Positions 57,140 through 64,000 of a stretch of DNA of 64,000 nucleotides are shown piece by piece. Numbering within the stretch: the first letter of the stretch is position 1; every line of letters begins with the position of its first letter. The stretch spans positions 1,798,001-1,862,000 of the forward strand of contig CBDIIA010000003.1 in NCBI GenBank assembly GCA_965279475.1. Reading direction: 5' to 3'. This DNA comes from Pseudorhodoferax sp965279475 (GTDB taxonomy: Bacteria; Pseudomonadota; Gammaproteobacteria; Burkholderiales; Burkholderiaceae_C). A program made the position numbers and the translations under genes. The notes under the pieces are model-generated. The model was given only the letters and a program-made list of their open reading frames with translations. It was not told where the DNA came from and searched no databases.

Positions 57140-57366
57140 GGACGGGGACGTGGTGAAGGCGGGTGAGGAGGTGGAAGAGGGCGCAGAACGGCTTGGCCAC
57201 GACGGTATCAGCTTTGCGGCCGGTAGGGCCCGCCGCCAACGGTGTGGTTTAGAGGCCGCCATCGGACTTTGGGTCCCGCAGGCGACGGTGACCCGTCCGC
57301 TGGCGTCGGAGGCTGCGCGCCGGCGCAATGTTTTAATCGGCACATCCATTTCACGGCATCCATTCC

Positions 57367-58599
57367 ATGGCAACGCAAGGCATCAGCACGGGCATCGTGC
57401 ATTCGGACCGCCGCTTCGGCGTCGAGCACGGCGGCGTGCACAAACCCATCCACAGCTCGGTGCAGTACGGCTTCGATCGGGTCGAAGACCTGATCGGCGT
57501 GTTCCAGGGCACGCTGAAGGGCGGCTTCAACTACGCCCGCCAGGGCACGCCGACGACGGCGGCGCTGGAATCCCAGATCACCCGGCTGGAGCGCGGCATC
57601 GGCACGATCTGCTTCTCGACCGGCATGGCCGCGATCACCGCTGTGTTCCTGACGCTGTTGAAGAGCGGCGACCACCTGGTGGCCAGCCGCTACGTGTTCG
57701 GCAACACCAACAGCCTGTTCGGCACCTTGCGCGACCTGGGCATCGAGGTGACGACGGTGGACGCGACCGATGCCTCCCAGGTGGCGGCGGCGGTGCGGCC
57801 GACCACGCGCATGGTCTTCGTCGAGACGATCGCGAACCCGGGCACGCAGATTCCCGACCTGCCAGCCATCGGCGCGCTGTGCCGCGAGCGCGGCCTGCTG
57901 TACGTGGTCGACAACACGATCACGTCGCCGGCCCTGTTCCAGCCCGCCAGCGTGGGGGCAGGGCTGGTCGTGCAATCGCTGACCAAGACCATCGCCGGCC
58001 ACGGCCATGCGCTGGGCGGCTCGGTGACCGACACCGGCTTGTTCGACTGGGCCGCGTACCCGAACATCTTCGCGGCCTACCGCAAGGGCGACGCCCGGCA
58101 GTGGGGCCTGAGCCAGATCCGCAAGAAGGGCTTGCGCGACATGGGCGGCTCGCTCGCGTCCGACGCGGCACACCAGATCAACGTCGGTGCCGAGACGCTG
58201 GCGCTACGGGTCGCGCACAGCAGCGCCACGGCGCTGACGCTGGCGCGTTTTCTCGAGCAGCACCCGGCCGTGGTGCGGGTGCTGTATCCGATGCTCGCAT
58301 CGCATCCGCAGCACGCGATGGCACGCAGCCATTTCAGCGCGGGCTCGTGGCTGCTGTCGTTCGAGCTGCGGGACGTGCCCGCCTGCCTGGCGTTCATCGA
58401 CCGCTTGCAGTTGCCGATCAAGGCGACCGGGCTGGGCGACACACGTACGCTGATCATCCCGGTGGCGCCGACCATCTTCTGGGAAGCCGGCGCCGAGGTG
58501 CGTGCGGCGATGGGCATTGCCGATGGGCTGATCCGCCTGTCGGTGGGGCTGGAGGACGCGGCCGATCTGCTGGCCGACTTCGACCAGGCCCTGGCCTGA
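57367..58599 (+). CDS. Cystathionine gamma-synthase family PLP enzyme (MetZ/MGL-like)
   Basis: A 410-residue Cys/Met-metabolism PLP-dependent enzyme. The PLP lysine is Lys207 in SLTKTIAGHG. FNYARQGTPTTAALE, the cofactor-contacting FSTGMAAI and the C-terminal LIIPVAPTIFWE with RLSVGLED are typical. Possible roles are O-succinylhomoserine sulfhydrylase, cystathionine gamma-synthase or a gamma-lyase; sequence alone does not settle this, and no met gene lies beside it. The stop codon forms the loop of a perfect hairpin shared with the convergent downstream gene. Confidence 0.85.
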   Translation: MATQGISTGIVHSDRRFGVEHGGVHKPIHSSVQYGFDRVEDLIGVFQGTLKGGFNYARQGTPTTAALESQITRLERGIGTICFSTGMAAITAVFLTLLKSGDHLVASRYVFGNTNSLFGTLRDLGIEVTTVDATDASQVAAAVRPTTRMVFVETIANPGTQIPDLPAIGALCRERGLLYVVDNTITSPALFQPASVGAGLVVQSLTKTIAGHGHALGGSVTDTGLFDWAAYPNIFAAYRKGDARQWGLSQIRKKGLRDMGGSLASDAAHQINVGAETLALRVAHSSATALTLARFLEQHPAVVRVLYPMLASHPQHAMARSHFSAGSWLLSFELRDVPACLAFIDRLQLPIKATGLGDTRTLIIPVAPTIFWEAGAEVRAAMGIADGLIRLSVGLEDAADLLADFDQALA

Positions 58600-58608
58600 G
58601 GCCAGGGC
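58588..58608. terminator. Hairpin centred on the stop codon of the PLP enzyme gene
   Basis: GCCCTGGCC (58588-58596) and GGCCAGGGC (58600-58608) are perfect complements, and the three-base loop is exactly the TGA stop codon. It stands at the end of two convergent genes, 30 bases before the stop of the acyltransferase gene. There is no T-run. Probably a terminator or 3'-end stabiliser. Confidence 0.55.
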
Positions 58609-58637
58609 TCCGACGAGCGAAGAACGAAGGGCCGCCG

Positions 58638-59894
58638 CTACTGCGGTTCGTCGGCGCCTGGATGCGCTGCAGGGTCGTGCCGGAACGGCGTGCGCTGCGC
58701 CAAATCGCCCAGGTAACGCGCGATCCCTTGCCCTTCGCGCTGGAGAAAGTCCTCGATGGCATCGGCAAATGCCGGGTGGGCCAGCCAGTGCGCGCTGGTC
58801 GTGCGCACCGGCATCAGCGCCCGGGCCATCTTGTGTTCACCCTGCGCGCCACCCTCGAACCGCGTGTAGCCGTGCGCGATGCACCATTGCAGCGGCTGGT
58901 AGTAGCAGGCCTCGAAGTGCAGGCAGTCGACACGTTCCAAGGCTCCCCAATAGCGTCCGTAGGCAATGCGCTCGGCATCATCGCCATGCGCTGCGGCCGA
59001 AGCCGGAACGCTGCCCAGGGCGATGAGGCTTGATGCGATCGGCTGCGCCGCGCTGCCTTCACCGCGCTCGGCCACGAACAGCAGCCAGTTCTCGGGCATG
59101 GTCTGCTGCATGTGGCGAAAGAAATCCCGCGTGAGATAGGGCGCGTTGCCGTGCTCGAGGTAGGTGCGCTCGTAGCACCTGTAGAAGAAATCCCAGTCCG
59201 CAGGCGAGATGGCAGCGCCCTGTGACCAACGGAACCGCACGCCGGCCTCGGCGACCTTGCGGCGCTCCTGCCGGATCTTCTTGCGTTTGTCCTGCGCCAG
59301 GCTCGCCAGAAAGTCGTCGAAGTCGTGGAAGCGGCGTTCTGCTGCGCCAGCGGGGGCGATGGCGTTTTTCCAATGGAACTGCACCGTGTGCCGCAGCATC
59401 AGGCCGGCTTCGGCACAGGCCGCAACGTCGTCCTCGCTGCCGAACAGCAGGTGCAGCGACGAGAGCTGTTCGTCGCCACACCAGGCGATCAGGGCGCCGA
59501 TCAACGCAGCGCGGCTGGCCGCGTCGCGGGCCAGCAGGCGCGTGCCCGGCACCGGCGTGAAAGGCGCGGCGATGACGGCCTTGGGATAGTAGGCCAGCCC
59601 GTGGCGCTGGTAGGCATCGGCCCAGGCCCAGTCGAACACGTACTCGCCATACGAGTGGTCCTTCAGGTAGAGCGCGCAGGCGGCCTCCAGCACGTCGCCG
59701 CGCCAGAGCGTGACGAAACGGGGCGTCCAACCGGTCTTGGGCCGGGCGCTGGCACTGGCATGCATGGCGGCCAGGTAGGCGTGGCGCATGAACGGGCCGG
59801 GGTGCGGCTGCAGCGCCAGCAGGCCATCCCAATCCTCGGCTTCGATGTCGAGCGGCGACGTGACGACGCGGGTAACATAAACGCCTTCAGGCAT
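58638..59894 (-). CDS. FemAB-like GNAT acyltransferase (DUF482 family)
   Basis: A 418-residue protein of the DUF482/peptidogalycan biosynthesis-like family, two GNAT folds related to FemAB. Visible family stretches are PFMRHAYLAAM, DWAWADAYQRHGLAYYPK, QDKRKKIRQERRKVAEAG and the C-terminal ACYYQPLQWCIAHGYTRFEGGAQGEHK. These proteins are widespread in proteobacteria but not biochemically defined; transfer of an acyl or aminoacyl group is inferred. Divergent from nadE with a 95-base gap. Confidence 0.82.
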   Translation of the reverse strand: MPEGVYVTRVVTSPLDIEAEDWDGLLALQPHPGPFMRHAYLAAMHASASARPKTGWTPRFVTLWRGDVLEAACALYLKDHSYGEYVFDWAWADAYQRHGLAYYPKAVIAAPFTPVPGTRLLARDAASRAALIGALIAWCGDEQLSSLHLLFGSEDDVAACAEAGLMLRHTVQFHWKNAIAPAGAAERRFHDFDDFLASLAQDKRKKIRQERRKVAEAGVRFRWSQGAAISPADWDFFYRCYERTYLEHGNAPYLTRDFFRHMQQTMPENWLLFVAERGEGSAAQPIASSLIALGSVPASAAAHGDDAERIAYGRYWGALERVDCLHFEACYYQPLQWCIAHGYTRFEGGAQGEHKMARALMPVRTTSAHWLAHPAFADAIEDFLQREGQGIARYLGDLAQRTPFRHDPAAHPGADEPQ

Positions 59895-59989
59895 GCCTTG
59901 CCTCGCGCACTGCGGCCCGCGGTTGCCGGCCGGTGACGCGCAGGCGCCAGGGCTTCCACCAGATCCACGCGATCGAACCAGTTGTTCTC

Positions 59990-61678
59990 ATGACTCTCAA
60001 GATTTGTGTCGCCCAGCTTAACTTCATCGTCGGCGACCTCACCGGCAATGCCCGGAAAATCATCGACGCGGCGCGCACCGCCCACGCGGACGGAGCGCGG
60101 CTGCTGCTGACCCCCGAACTGTCGATCTGCGGTTATGCGGCGGAAGACCTGTTCCTGCGTCCCGCCTTCATCGCCGGCTGCGATGATGCCGTGAAACTGG
60201 TGGCCCGCGAGCTTGCCGGGTTAAAGGGCATGACGGTCGTGGTCGGCCATCCCACCGGGGGCGACAGCCGCACGCGGTCGGTCGCGGTGCAACAGCGGCA
60301 CAACGCGGCCAGCGTCATCTGCGAAGGCGAAGTGCTGCACACCTACGCCAAGCGGGAACTGCCCAACTACCAGGTGTTCGACGAGCGCCGGTATTTCACA
60401 CCGGGCCGTGGCATCTGCGTGTTCCGTGCCGGGGAGGGCGACGACGCAGCGACGGTCGGGCTGCTGATCTGCGAAGACGCCTGGTTCGACGAACCGGCCC
60501 GGCTGGCCTACGAGGCCGGTGCCGAGCTGTTGGTGGTCATCAACGCTTCGCCGTACCACGTGGGCAAGGGGGGCGAGCGGATCGCACGCATGGCCGACCG
60601 CGCGCGTGCCACCGGGCTGCCGCTGGTCTATGCGCATCTGGTCGGCGGACAGGACGAAGTGGTGTTCGATGGCGGGTCGTTCGGGCTCCAGGCGGACGGT
60701 GTGCTGGCCGGCCGTGCGGCGCAGTTCCGCGAGCAGCTCTGGCATGTCGGCGTGGAGCGCGTCGCGAACGGCGTGCGTCTGCAGCGCGACGACGCCAGTG
60801 CCTCGCAGCCGGAGCGGCAACCCGAGGCCGAATTGTGGGACGCGCTGGTGCTCGGCGTGCGCGACTATCTGGGCAAGAACGGGTTTCCGTCCGCGTTGCT
60901 GGGCCTGTCGGGCGGCATCGACTCGGCGCTCGTGCTGGCCATTGCCGTCGACGCGCTGGGACGCGAGCGGGTGCGCACCGTGATGATGCCATCGCCCTAC
61001 ACCGCGGACATCTCCTGGATCGACGCGCGCGAGATGGCGTCGCGCCTGCAGGTGCGTTACGACGAGATCTCGATCGTCCCGCATTTCGAGGCGTTCAAGG
61101 CGTCGCTGGCGCAGGAGTTCGCCGGGCTGGCGGAGGACACGACCGAAGAAAACATCCAGGCGCGCGTGCGCGGCGTGATCCTGATGGCGTTGTCGAACAA
61201 GTTCGGCGGCATCGTGCTGACCACAGGCAACAAGAGCGAGATGGCGACGGGCTACTGCACGCTGTACGGCGACATGGCGGGCGGCTTTGCGGTGATCAAG
61301 GACGTGGCCAAGACCACCGTGTTCGCGCTGGCGCGCTGGCGCAATGCGAACGACCCCTACGGCACCGGCAGCCAGCCGATTCCGGAGCGCATCATCACGC
61401 GGCCGCCCAGCGCAGAACTGCGGCCCGACCAGACCGACCAGGACAGCCTGCCGCCCTACGAGGTGCTCGACGCCATCCTGGAGCGCTACATGGAGAACGA
61501 CCAGAGCCTCGAGGAGATCGTGGCCGCGGGATTTGCAAAGACCGACGTCGAGCGGGTGACGCGCCTGATCAAGGTCAACGAGTACAAACGCCGGCAGGCG
61601 CCTGTGGGAATCCGGGTTACCCACCGCAGCTTTGGCAAGGATTGGCGCTATCCTATAACCAGCAAGTTTCGCGCATGA
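59990..61678 (+). CDS. nadE: Glutamine-dependent NAD+ synthase
   Basis: A 562-residue two-domain enzyme converting deamido-NAD+ to NAD+ with glutamine as nitrogen donor. The N-terminal nitrilase-type glutaminase has Glu43 (LLTPELSICGY), Lys121 (YAKRELPNYQVF) and Cys161 (LLICEDAWFD). The C-terminal synthetase has the PP-loop LGLSGGIDSAL near residue 305 and TGNKSEMATGY. The ATG at 59990 matches the family N-terminus (MTLKICVAQLNF); an upstream in-frame start adds 19 unlike residues. It is 16 bases from the PII gene, almost certainly co-transcribed. Confidence 0.95.
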   Translation: MTLKICVAQLNFIVGDLTGNARKIIDAARTAHADGARLLLTPELSICGYAAEDLFLRPAFIAGCDDAVKLVARELAGLKGMTVVVGHPTGGDSRTRSVAVQQRHNAASVICEGEVLHTYAKRELPNYQVFDERRYFTPGRGICVFRAGEGDDAATVGLLICEDAWFDEPARLAYEAGAELLVVINASPYHVGKGGERIARMADRARATGLPLVYAHLVGGQDEVVFDGGSFGLQADGVLAGRAAQFREQLWHVGVERVANGVRLQRDDASASQPERQPEAELWDALVLGVRDYLGKNGFPSALLGLSGGIDSALVLAIAVDALGRERVRTVMMPSPYTADISWIDAREMASRLQVRYDEISIVPHFEAFKASLAQEFAGLAEDTTEENIQARVRGVILMALSNKFGGIVLTTGNKSEMATGYCTLYGDMAGGFAVIKDVAKTTVFALARWRNANDPYGTGSQPIPERIITRPPSAELRPDQTDQDSLPPYEVLDAILERYMENDQSLEEIVAAGFAKTDVERVTRLIKVNEYKRRQAPVGIRVTHRSFGKDWRYPITSKFRA

Positions 61679-61683
61679 TATTC

Positions 61684-61690
61684 AGGAGGT
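61684..61690 (+). promoter_or_regulatory. Strong Shine-Dalgarno of the PII gene
   Basis: AGGAGGT lies 4 bases before the PII ATG, in the 16-base gap after nadE. It is close to the full anti-16S complement, much stronger than most start sites here, which suggests that PII is made in larger amounts than NadE from the same message. Confidence 0.7.
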
Positions 61691-61694
61691 CCTC

Positions 61695-62033
61695 ATGAAA
61701 CAGATTACCGCCATCGTCAAACCGTTCAAACTCGAGGAGGTGCGGGAGGCTTTGGCTGACTGTGGAGTGACCGGGCTGACTGTCACCGAAGTCAAGGGTT
61801 TCGGCCGCCAGAAGGGCCACACCGAGCTGTACCGCGGCGCCGAGTACGTGGTCGACTTCCTGCCGAAAGTGAAGGTCGAGGTCGTGGTCAAGTCCGACGA
61901 CGTGGACCGCTGCGTCGATGCCATCGTGCGGGCCGCACGCACCGGCAAGATCGGCGACGGCAAGATCTTCATCACGTCCGTCGAGCGTGTGGTGCGCATC
62001 CGCACCGGTGAGGAAGACGAGTCCGCCGTCTGA
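61695..62033 (+). CDS. glnB: Nitrogen regulatory protein PII
   Basis: A 112-residue trimeric signal protein sensing 2-oxoglutarate and ATP/ADP. Tyr51 in the T-loop (ELYRGAEYVVDF) is the uridylylation site used by GlnD, also in this window. The B-loop (ARTGKIGDGKIF) and C-loop residues (VRIRTGEED) are intact. Linkage to nadE rather than amtB argues for GlnB rather than GlnK. Target proteins would include GlnE, NtrB and, given the linkage, possibly NadE. Confidence 0.93.
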   Translation: MKQITAIVKPFKLEEVREALADCGVTGLTVTEVKGFGRQKGHTELYRGAEYVVDFLPKVKVEVVVKSDDVDRCVDAIVRAARTGKIGDGKIFITSVERVVRIRTGEEDESAV

Positions 62034-62054
62034 GCGCCGAGGGTTCGCGCCTCC

Positions 62055-62156
62055 TACGGGGTCGCAATCGAAGCGAGAACAAGGCGTGAGCCGAAGACAG
62101 TGCTACAGCACGGCGAGGCGAAGCAACGCAGTGATCGTTTTGATTGCGAATCCGTA
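62055..62156. repeat. 102-bp element with imperfect terminal inverted repeats
   Basis: TACGGGGTCGCAATC (62055-62069) is matched at 13 of 15 positions by the reverse complement of GATTGCGAATCCGTA (62142-62156). The interior includes CAAGGCGTGAGCCG and GGCGAGGCGAAGCAACG. It occupies almost the whole gap between glnB and the convergent LOG gene and ends exactly where the latter's stop codon begins. It looks like a small non-autonomous repeat (MITE or REP type), perhaps also acting as a terminator. Copy number elsewhere is unknown. Confidence 0.45.
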
Positions 62157-62744
62157 TCAGATCTGATCGAGCCGGGGCGCGGGCTTCGTGCCGGCCTCGT
62201 TGACCAGATCCTGCAGCAACGTGGCCGGATCGGTACCGACACGCACTAGGCCCATCTGCCAATCGTTCATGAACTGCTGCTGCACTGTGGCGTGCAGGAA
62301 CGCGAGCAACCCGTCGTAGAGGCCGCCCACATTCAGCAGGCCCACGGGTTTGTCGTGGTAGCCGAGCTGGCGCCAGGTCCAGACCTCGAAGAATTCCTCG
62401 AACGTGCCGATGCCGCCCGGCAGCGCCAGAAAGGCGTCCGCGCGTTCGGCCATCATGCGTTTGCGCTCGTGCATGTTGTCGACCACATGCAGTTCGGTGC
62501 AGCCACGGTGGGCGAACTCGCGATCGACCAGCGCCTGCGGAATGATGCCGACGACGGTGCCGCCTGCCGCAAGCGTTGCGTCGGCCACGACGCCCATCAA
62601 GCCGTTGTGGCCGCCACCGTAGACGAGCTGGCCGCCGTGCTGCGCAATCCAGCGCCCGACCGTTCGCGCCACCTCGGCATAGACTGGGAGCGCGCCGGGA
62701 CGCGAGCCGCAATACACACAGATCGAGAACGCGGGCTGCGTCAT
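62157..62744 (-). CDS. LOG-family nucleoside 5'-monophosphate phosphoribohydrolase
   Basis: A 195-residue Rossmann-fold protein of the LOG/TIGR00730 group, which releases a base (cytokinin or other purine) from its riboside monophosphate. The diagnostic motif PGGIGTFEEFFE and the Arg-containing MHERKRMMAERAD are present, with the N-terminal SICVYCGSRPG. The ATG at 62744 overlaps the dgkA stop as ATGA. In non-plant-associated bacteria the real substrate is probably a purine or pyrimidine monophosphate in nucleotide turnover. Confidence 0.9.
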   Translation of the reverse strand: MTQPAFSICVYCGSRPGALPVYAEVARTVGRWIAQHGGQLVYGGGHNGLMGVVADATLAAGGTVVGIIPQALVDREFAHRGCTELHVVDNMHERKRMMAERADAFLALPGGIGTFEEFFEVWTWRQLGYHDKPVGLLNVGGLYDGLLAFLHATVQQQFMNDWQMGLVRVGTDPATLLQDLVNEAGTKPAPRLDQI

Positions 62745-63154
62745 GGCGACAGCCTCGCGTACAGTGCTGCCGCCCAGATCCCCGCGGCGAGCAGCAGGCT
62801 CAGCAGCACGGCAGCACTGCCCATGTCCTTCGCGCGTTTGGACAGGTCGTGCCACTCGGGGCCGATGCGGTCGATCGCCGTCTCGATGCCGGTGTTGAGA
62901 AGCTCGACCACCATGACCATCACGACCACGCCGGCCAGCAGAGCGATCTCGATCCAGCTACGGCCGACCCAGAACGCGGCGGGAACGAGCACGCAGGCCG
63001 CAATCGCTTCCTGGCGGAAGGCGGTTTCCGCCCAGCCCGCGCGCAGACCTTCCAGCGAATAACCGAAAGCATGGAAGATGCGGTTGAACCCGGTGCGCGA
63101 TTTCTGTGGATTGGCGGTGCTGGCACTGGAAGCCGGAATTTCTTCGGATGGCAT
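62741..63154 (-). CDS. dgkA: Diacylglycerol kinase (prokaryotic, integral membrane)
   Basis: A 137-residue membrane enzyme phosphorylating diacylglycerol to phosphatidate for lipid recycling. The family motif VELLNTGIETAIDRIG is followed by HDLSKRAKDMGSAAV, and three membrane helices are visible. The N-terminus is slightly longer than E. coli DgkA (about 120). The start ATG at 63154 is chosen; an in-frame extension to 63199 is possible but not supported. Coupled to the LOG gene downstream. Confidence 0.93.
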   Translation of the reverse strand: MPSEEIPASSASTANPQKSRTGFNRIFHAFGYSLEGLRAGWAETAFRQEAIAACVLVPAAFWVGRSWIEIALLAGVVVMVMVVELLNTGIETAIDRIGPEWHDLSKRAKDMGSAAVLLSLLLAAGIWAAALYARLSP

Positions 63155-63211
63155 GGGAGTGCATTGTGACCGAGCGAGATGGCGCTGCCGAGGCAGCACG
63201 GCCCACGCAGT

Positions 63212-63760
63212 TCAGCGGCTGAGCGGAGGAGAAGACACCAGCCGCGTGCCAGCCAGTGCGTCGTGCCAGAACTGGCGTGCAGGATGGAAGCGGCTGGCGA
63301 TGGCCCACACCGCCACCCAGCCCAGGATCAGCACCGCGACTTCGCCGCCCGGCAGATGGAAGGGGGCGACCACAGCGAGCGGCGGCAAGAACCAGAGCCA
63401 GCTGAGCACATAGCGCCACAACGCACGGCCCTGGCTGATCGGCTGGCCGTCGCGGCCGACGACACGGATGTTCCAGGTCTTCATCGCAAGCGTCTGGCCC
63501 TTGGCCCAGAACCACGCGAAGTAGATGCCGAAGATGACGAACAGGAAGGCCTGAAGCCCGTGGCGGTTGTCCAGCGCATTGCGCGTCTGGCTCAGGGTGC
63601 CGAACAGATACCCGGCCAAGAACACCACGCCGAACATCAGCATGCCTTCATACACCCAGCATGCCATGCGGCGCCTGAGGCTGGGCGCCAGCAGTGGCTT
63701 GGTCTCGGTACGCTGGGGTGTTGCGCCCGCGAGCGCCCCTGAAGTCGAACCCGCTCCCAT
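63212..63760 (-). CDS. RDD-family membrane protein
   Basis: A 182-residue protein with the RDD fold: an Arg-rich start of the first helix (RRRMACWVYEGMLMFGVVF), a second helix (AFLFVIFGIYFAWFW), the conserved TLAMKTWNIRVV segment, and a third helix (VLILGWVAVWAIAS) before FWHDALAGTRLV. RDD proteins are of unclear role; some have been linked to Na+/H+ antiport. It lies 12 bases after the preceding gene, with which it is probably co-transcribed. Confidence 0.88.
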   Translation of the reverse strand: MGAGSTSGALAGATPQRTETKPLLAPSLRRRMACWVYEGMLMFGVVFLAGYLFGTLSQTRNALDNRHGLQAFLFVIFGIYFAWFWAKGQTLAMKTWNIRVVGRDGQPISQGRALWRYVLSWLWFLPPLAVVAPFHLPGGEVAVLILGWVAVWAIASRFHPARQFWHDALAGTRLVSSPPLSR

Positions 63761-63772
63761 GTCCCGACGGCC

Positions 63773-64000
63773 TCAGTGTGACTGCGGTGCGGCGAGGCTG
63801 GTTTCGGGACCCGCAACCTGTGGCAACAGCGTGTTCTGGTCGACCTGGTGCGGTGCCGTGGCGATCTTGGGCACGTTCGGCGCGTGCTGCACGTCGGTGG
63901 GAATGGTGGCCAGACGCTGCTTCGGCACCGGCTTGACGGCAGTAGCGGCCCCCGTCAGCCGACGCGGCCCGCCTTCTGCGAGTTTCTGCTTTTCTTCAGC
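63773..64000 (-). CDS. C-terminal part of a probable DUF3106 protein
   Basis: Only the last 75 residues are inside the window. They are Ala/Pro/Thr-rich with no clear domain (VPKQRLATIPTDVQHAPNV, then a tail ending in AAPQSH). A DUF3106 gene upstream of an RDD gene is a layout I recall from Burkholderiales, and a disordered tail would fit, so this is a guess from context. The frame is open to the edge and its stop is 12 bases before the RDD start. Confidence 0.5.
   Translation of the reverse strand, partial: AEEKQKLAEGGPRRLTGAATAVKPVPKQRLATIPTDVQHAPNVPKIATAPHQVDQNTLLPQVAGPETSLAAPQSH

Noticed and set aside
57140..57373. N-terminal extension of the lipase-like protein to an ATG at 57373
   Set aside because: The 78 extra residues are basic and low-complexity and would overlap the start of the divergent PLP enzyme gene; the ATG at 57139 gives a normal length.

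Overview
The window is high-GC, gene-dense chromosomal DNA from a betaproteobacterium, most likely Burkholderiales of the Leptothrix/Rubrivivax/Ideonella type. This rests on GC-rich codon use, on gene orders I associate with that group (dapC-dapD-pilU-dapE-prmB; smc-zipA-ligA; nadE next to a PII gene), and on an H+-pyrophosphatase carrying an OmpA tail. No rRNA or tRNA gene, CRISPR array, prophage or intact insertion sequence was seen.

Layout. 1-4.9 kb, minus strand: the succinylase branch of lysine/diaminopimelate synthesis (dapC, dapD, dapE) with pilU in the middle and prmB, cut by the window edge, at the end. 4.9-9.7 kb, minus: a valine/isobutyrate catabolic operon (mmsA, isobutyryl-CoA-type dehydrogenase, 3-hydroxyisobutyryl-CoA hydrolase, mmsB) facing a divergent LysR regulator across a region with a perfect TGCAAATTTGCA palindrome. 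10.9-17.7 kb, plus: smc, zipA, ligA. 17.7-18.6 kb: an orphan MNT antitoxin gene with what looks like the last scrap of its HEPN toxin, then def. 18.6-22.1 kb, minus: map-glnD. 22.3-31.1 kb, plus: purL and a two-gene RND efflux system. 31.1-32.9 kb, minus: moaA-mobA.

33-53 kb is the accessory part. It holds an exported protein with a dockerin-like segment and an IPTL-CTERM-like tail, an aldehyde dehydrogenase, a VapBC-type toxin-antitoxin pair split by a repeat element, a YhgE/Pip-type membrane protein, and a two-partner secretion locus. That locus has a TpsB transporter followed by a 4105-residue TpsA exoprotein with twelve tandem units of about 174 residues and a polyproline tract.

53-64 kb returns to core functions. 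A membrane pyrophosphatase gene, fused to an OmpA domain, is interrupted by two +1 shifts in four-base homopolymers. It is followed by the soluble pyrophosphatase ppa, a lipase-like hydrolase, a MetZ/cystathionine gamma-synthase family enzyme, a FemAB-like acyltransferase, nadE-glnB, a LOG-family hydrolase, dgkA, an RDD membrane protein and the end of a probable DUF3106 gene.

Functional links: GlnD (18.6-21.3 kb) modifies the PII protein encoded at 61.7 kb, whose Tyr51 is present. Ppa and the membrane pyrophosphatase both consume PPi. MoaA and MobA act at the first and last parts of molybdenum cofactor synthesis. The strongest unusual signals are the giant repeat exoprotein, the OmpA-tethered and frameshifted pyrophosphatase, the HEPN remnant, two small inverted-repeat elements, and stop codons embedded in GC hairpins at several convergent gene ends.
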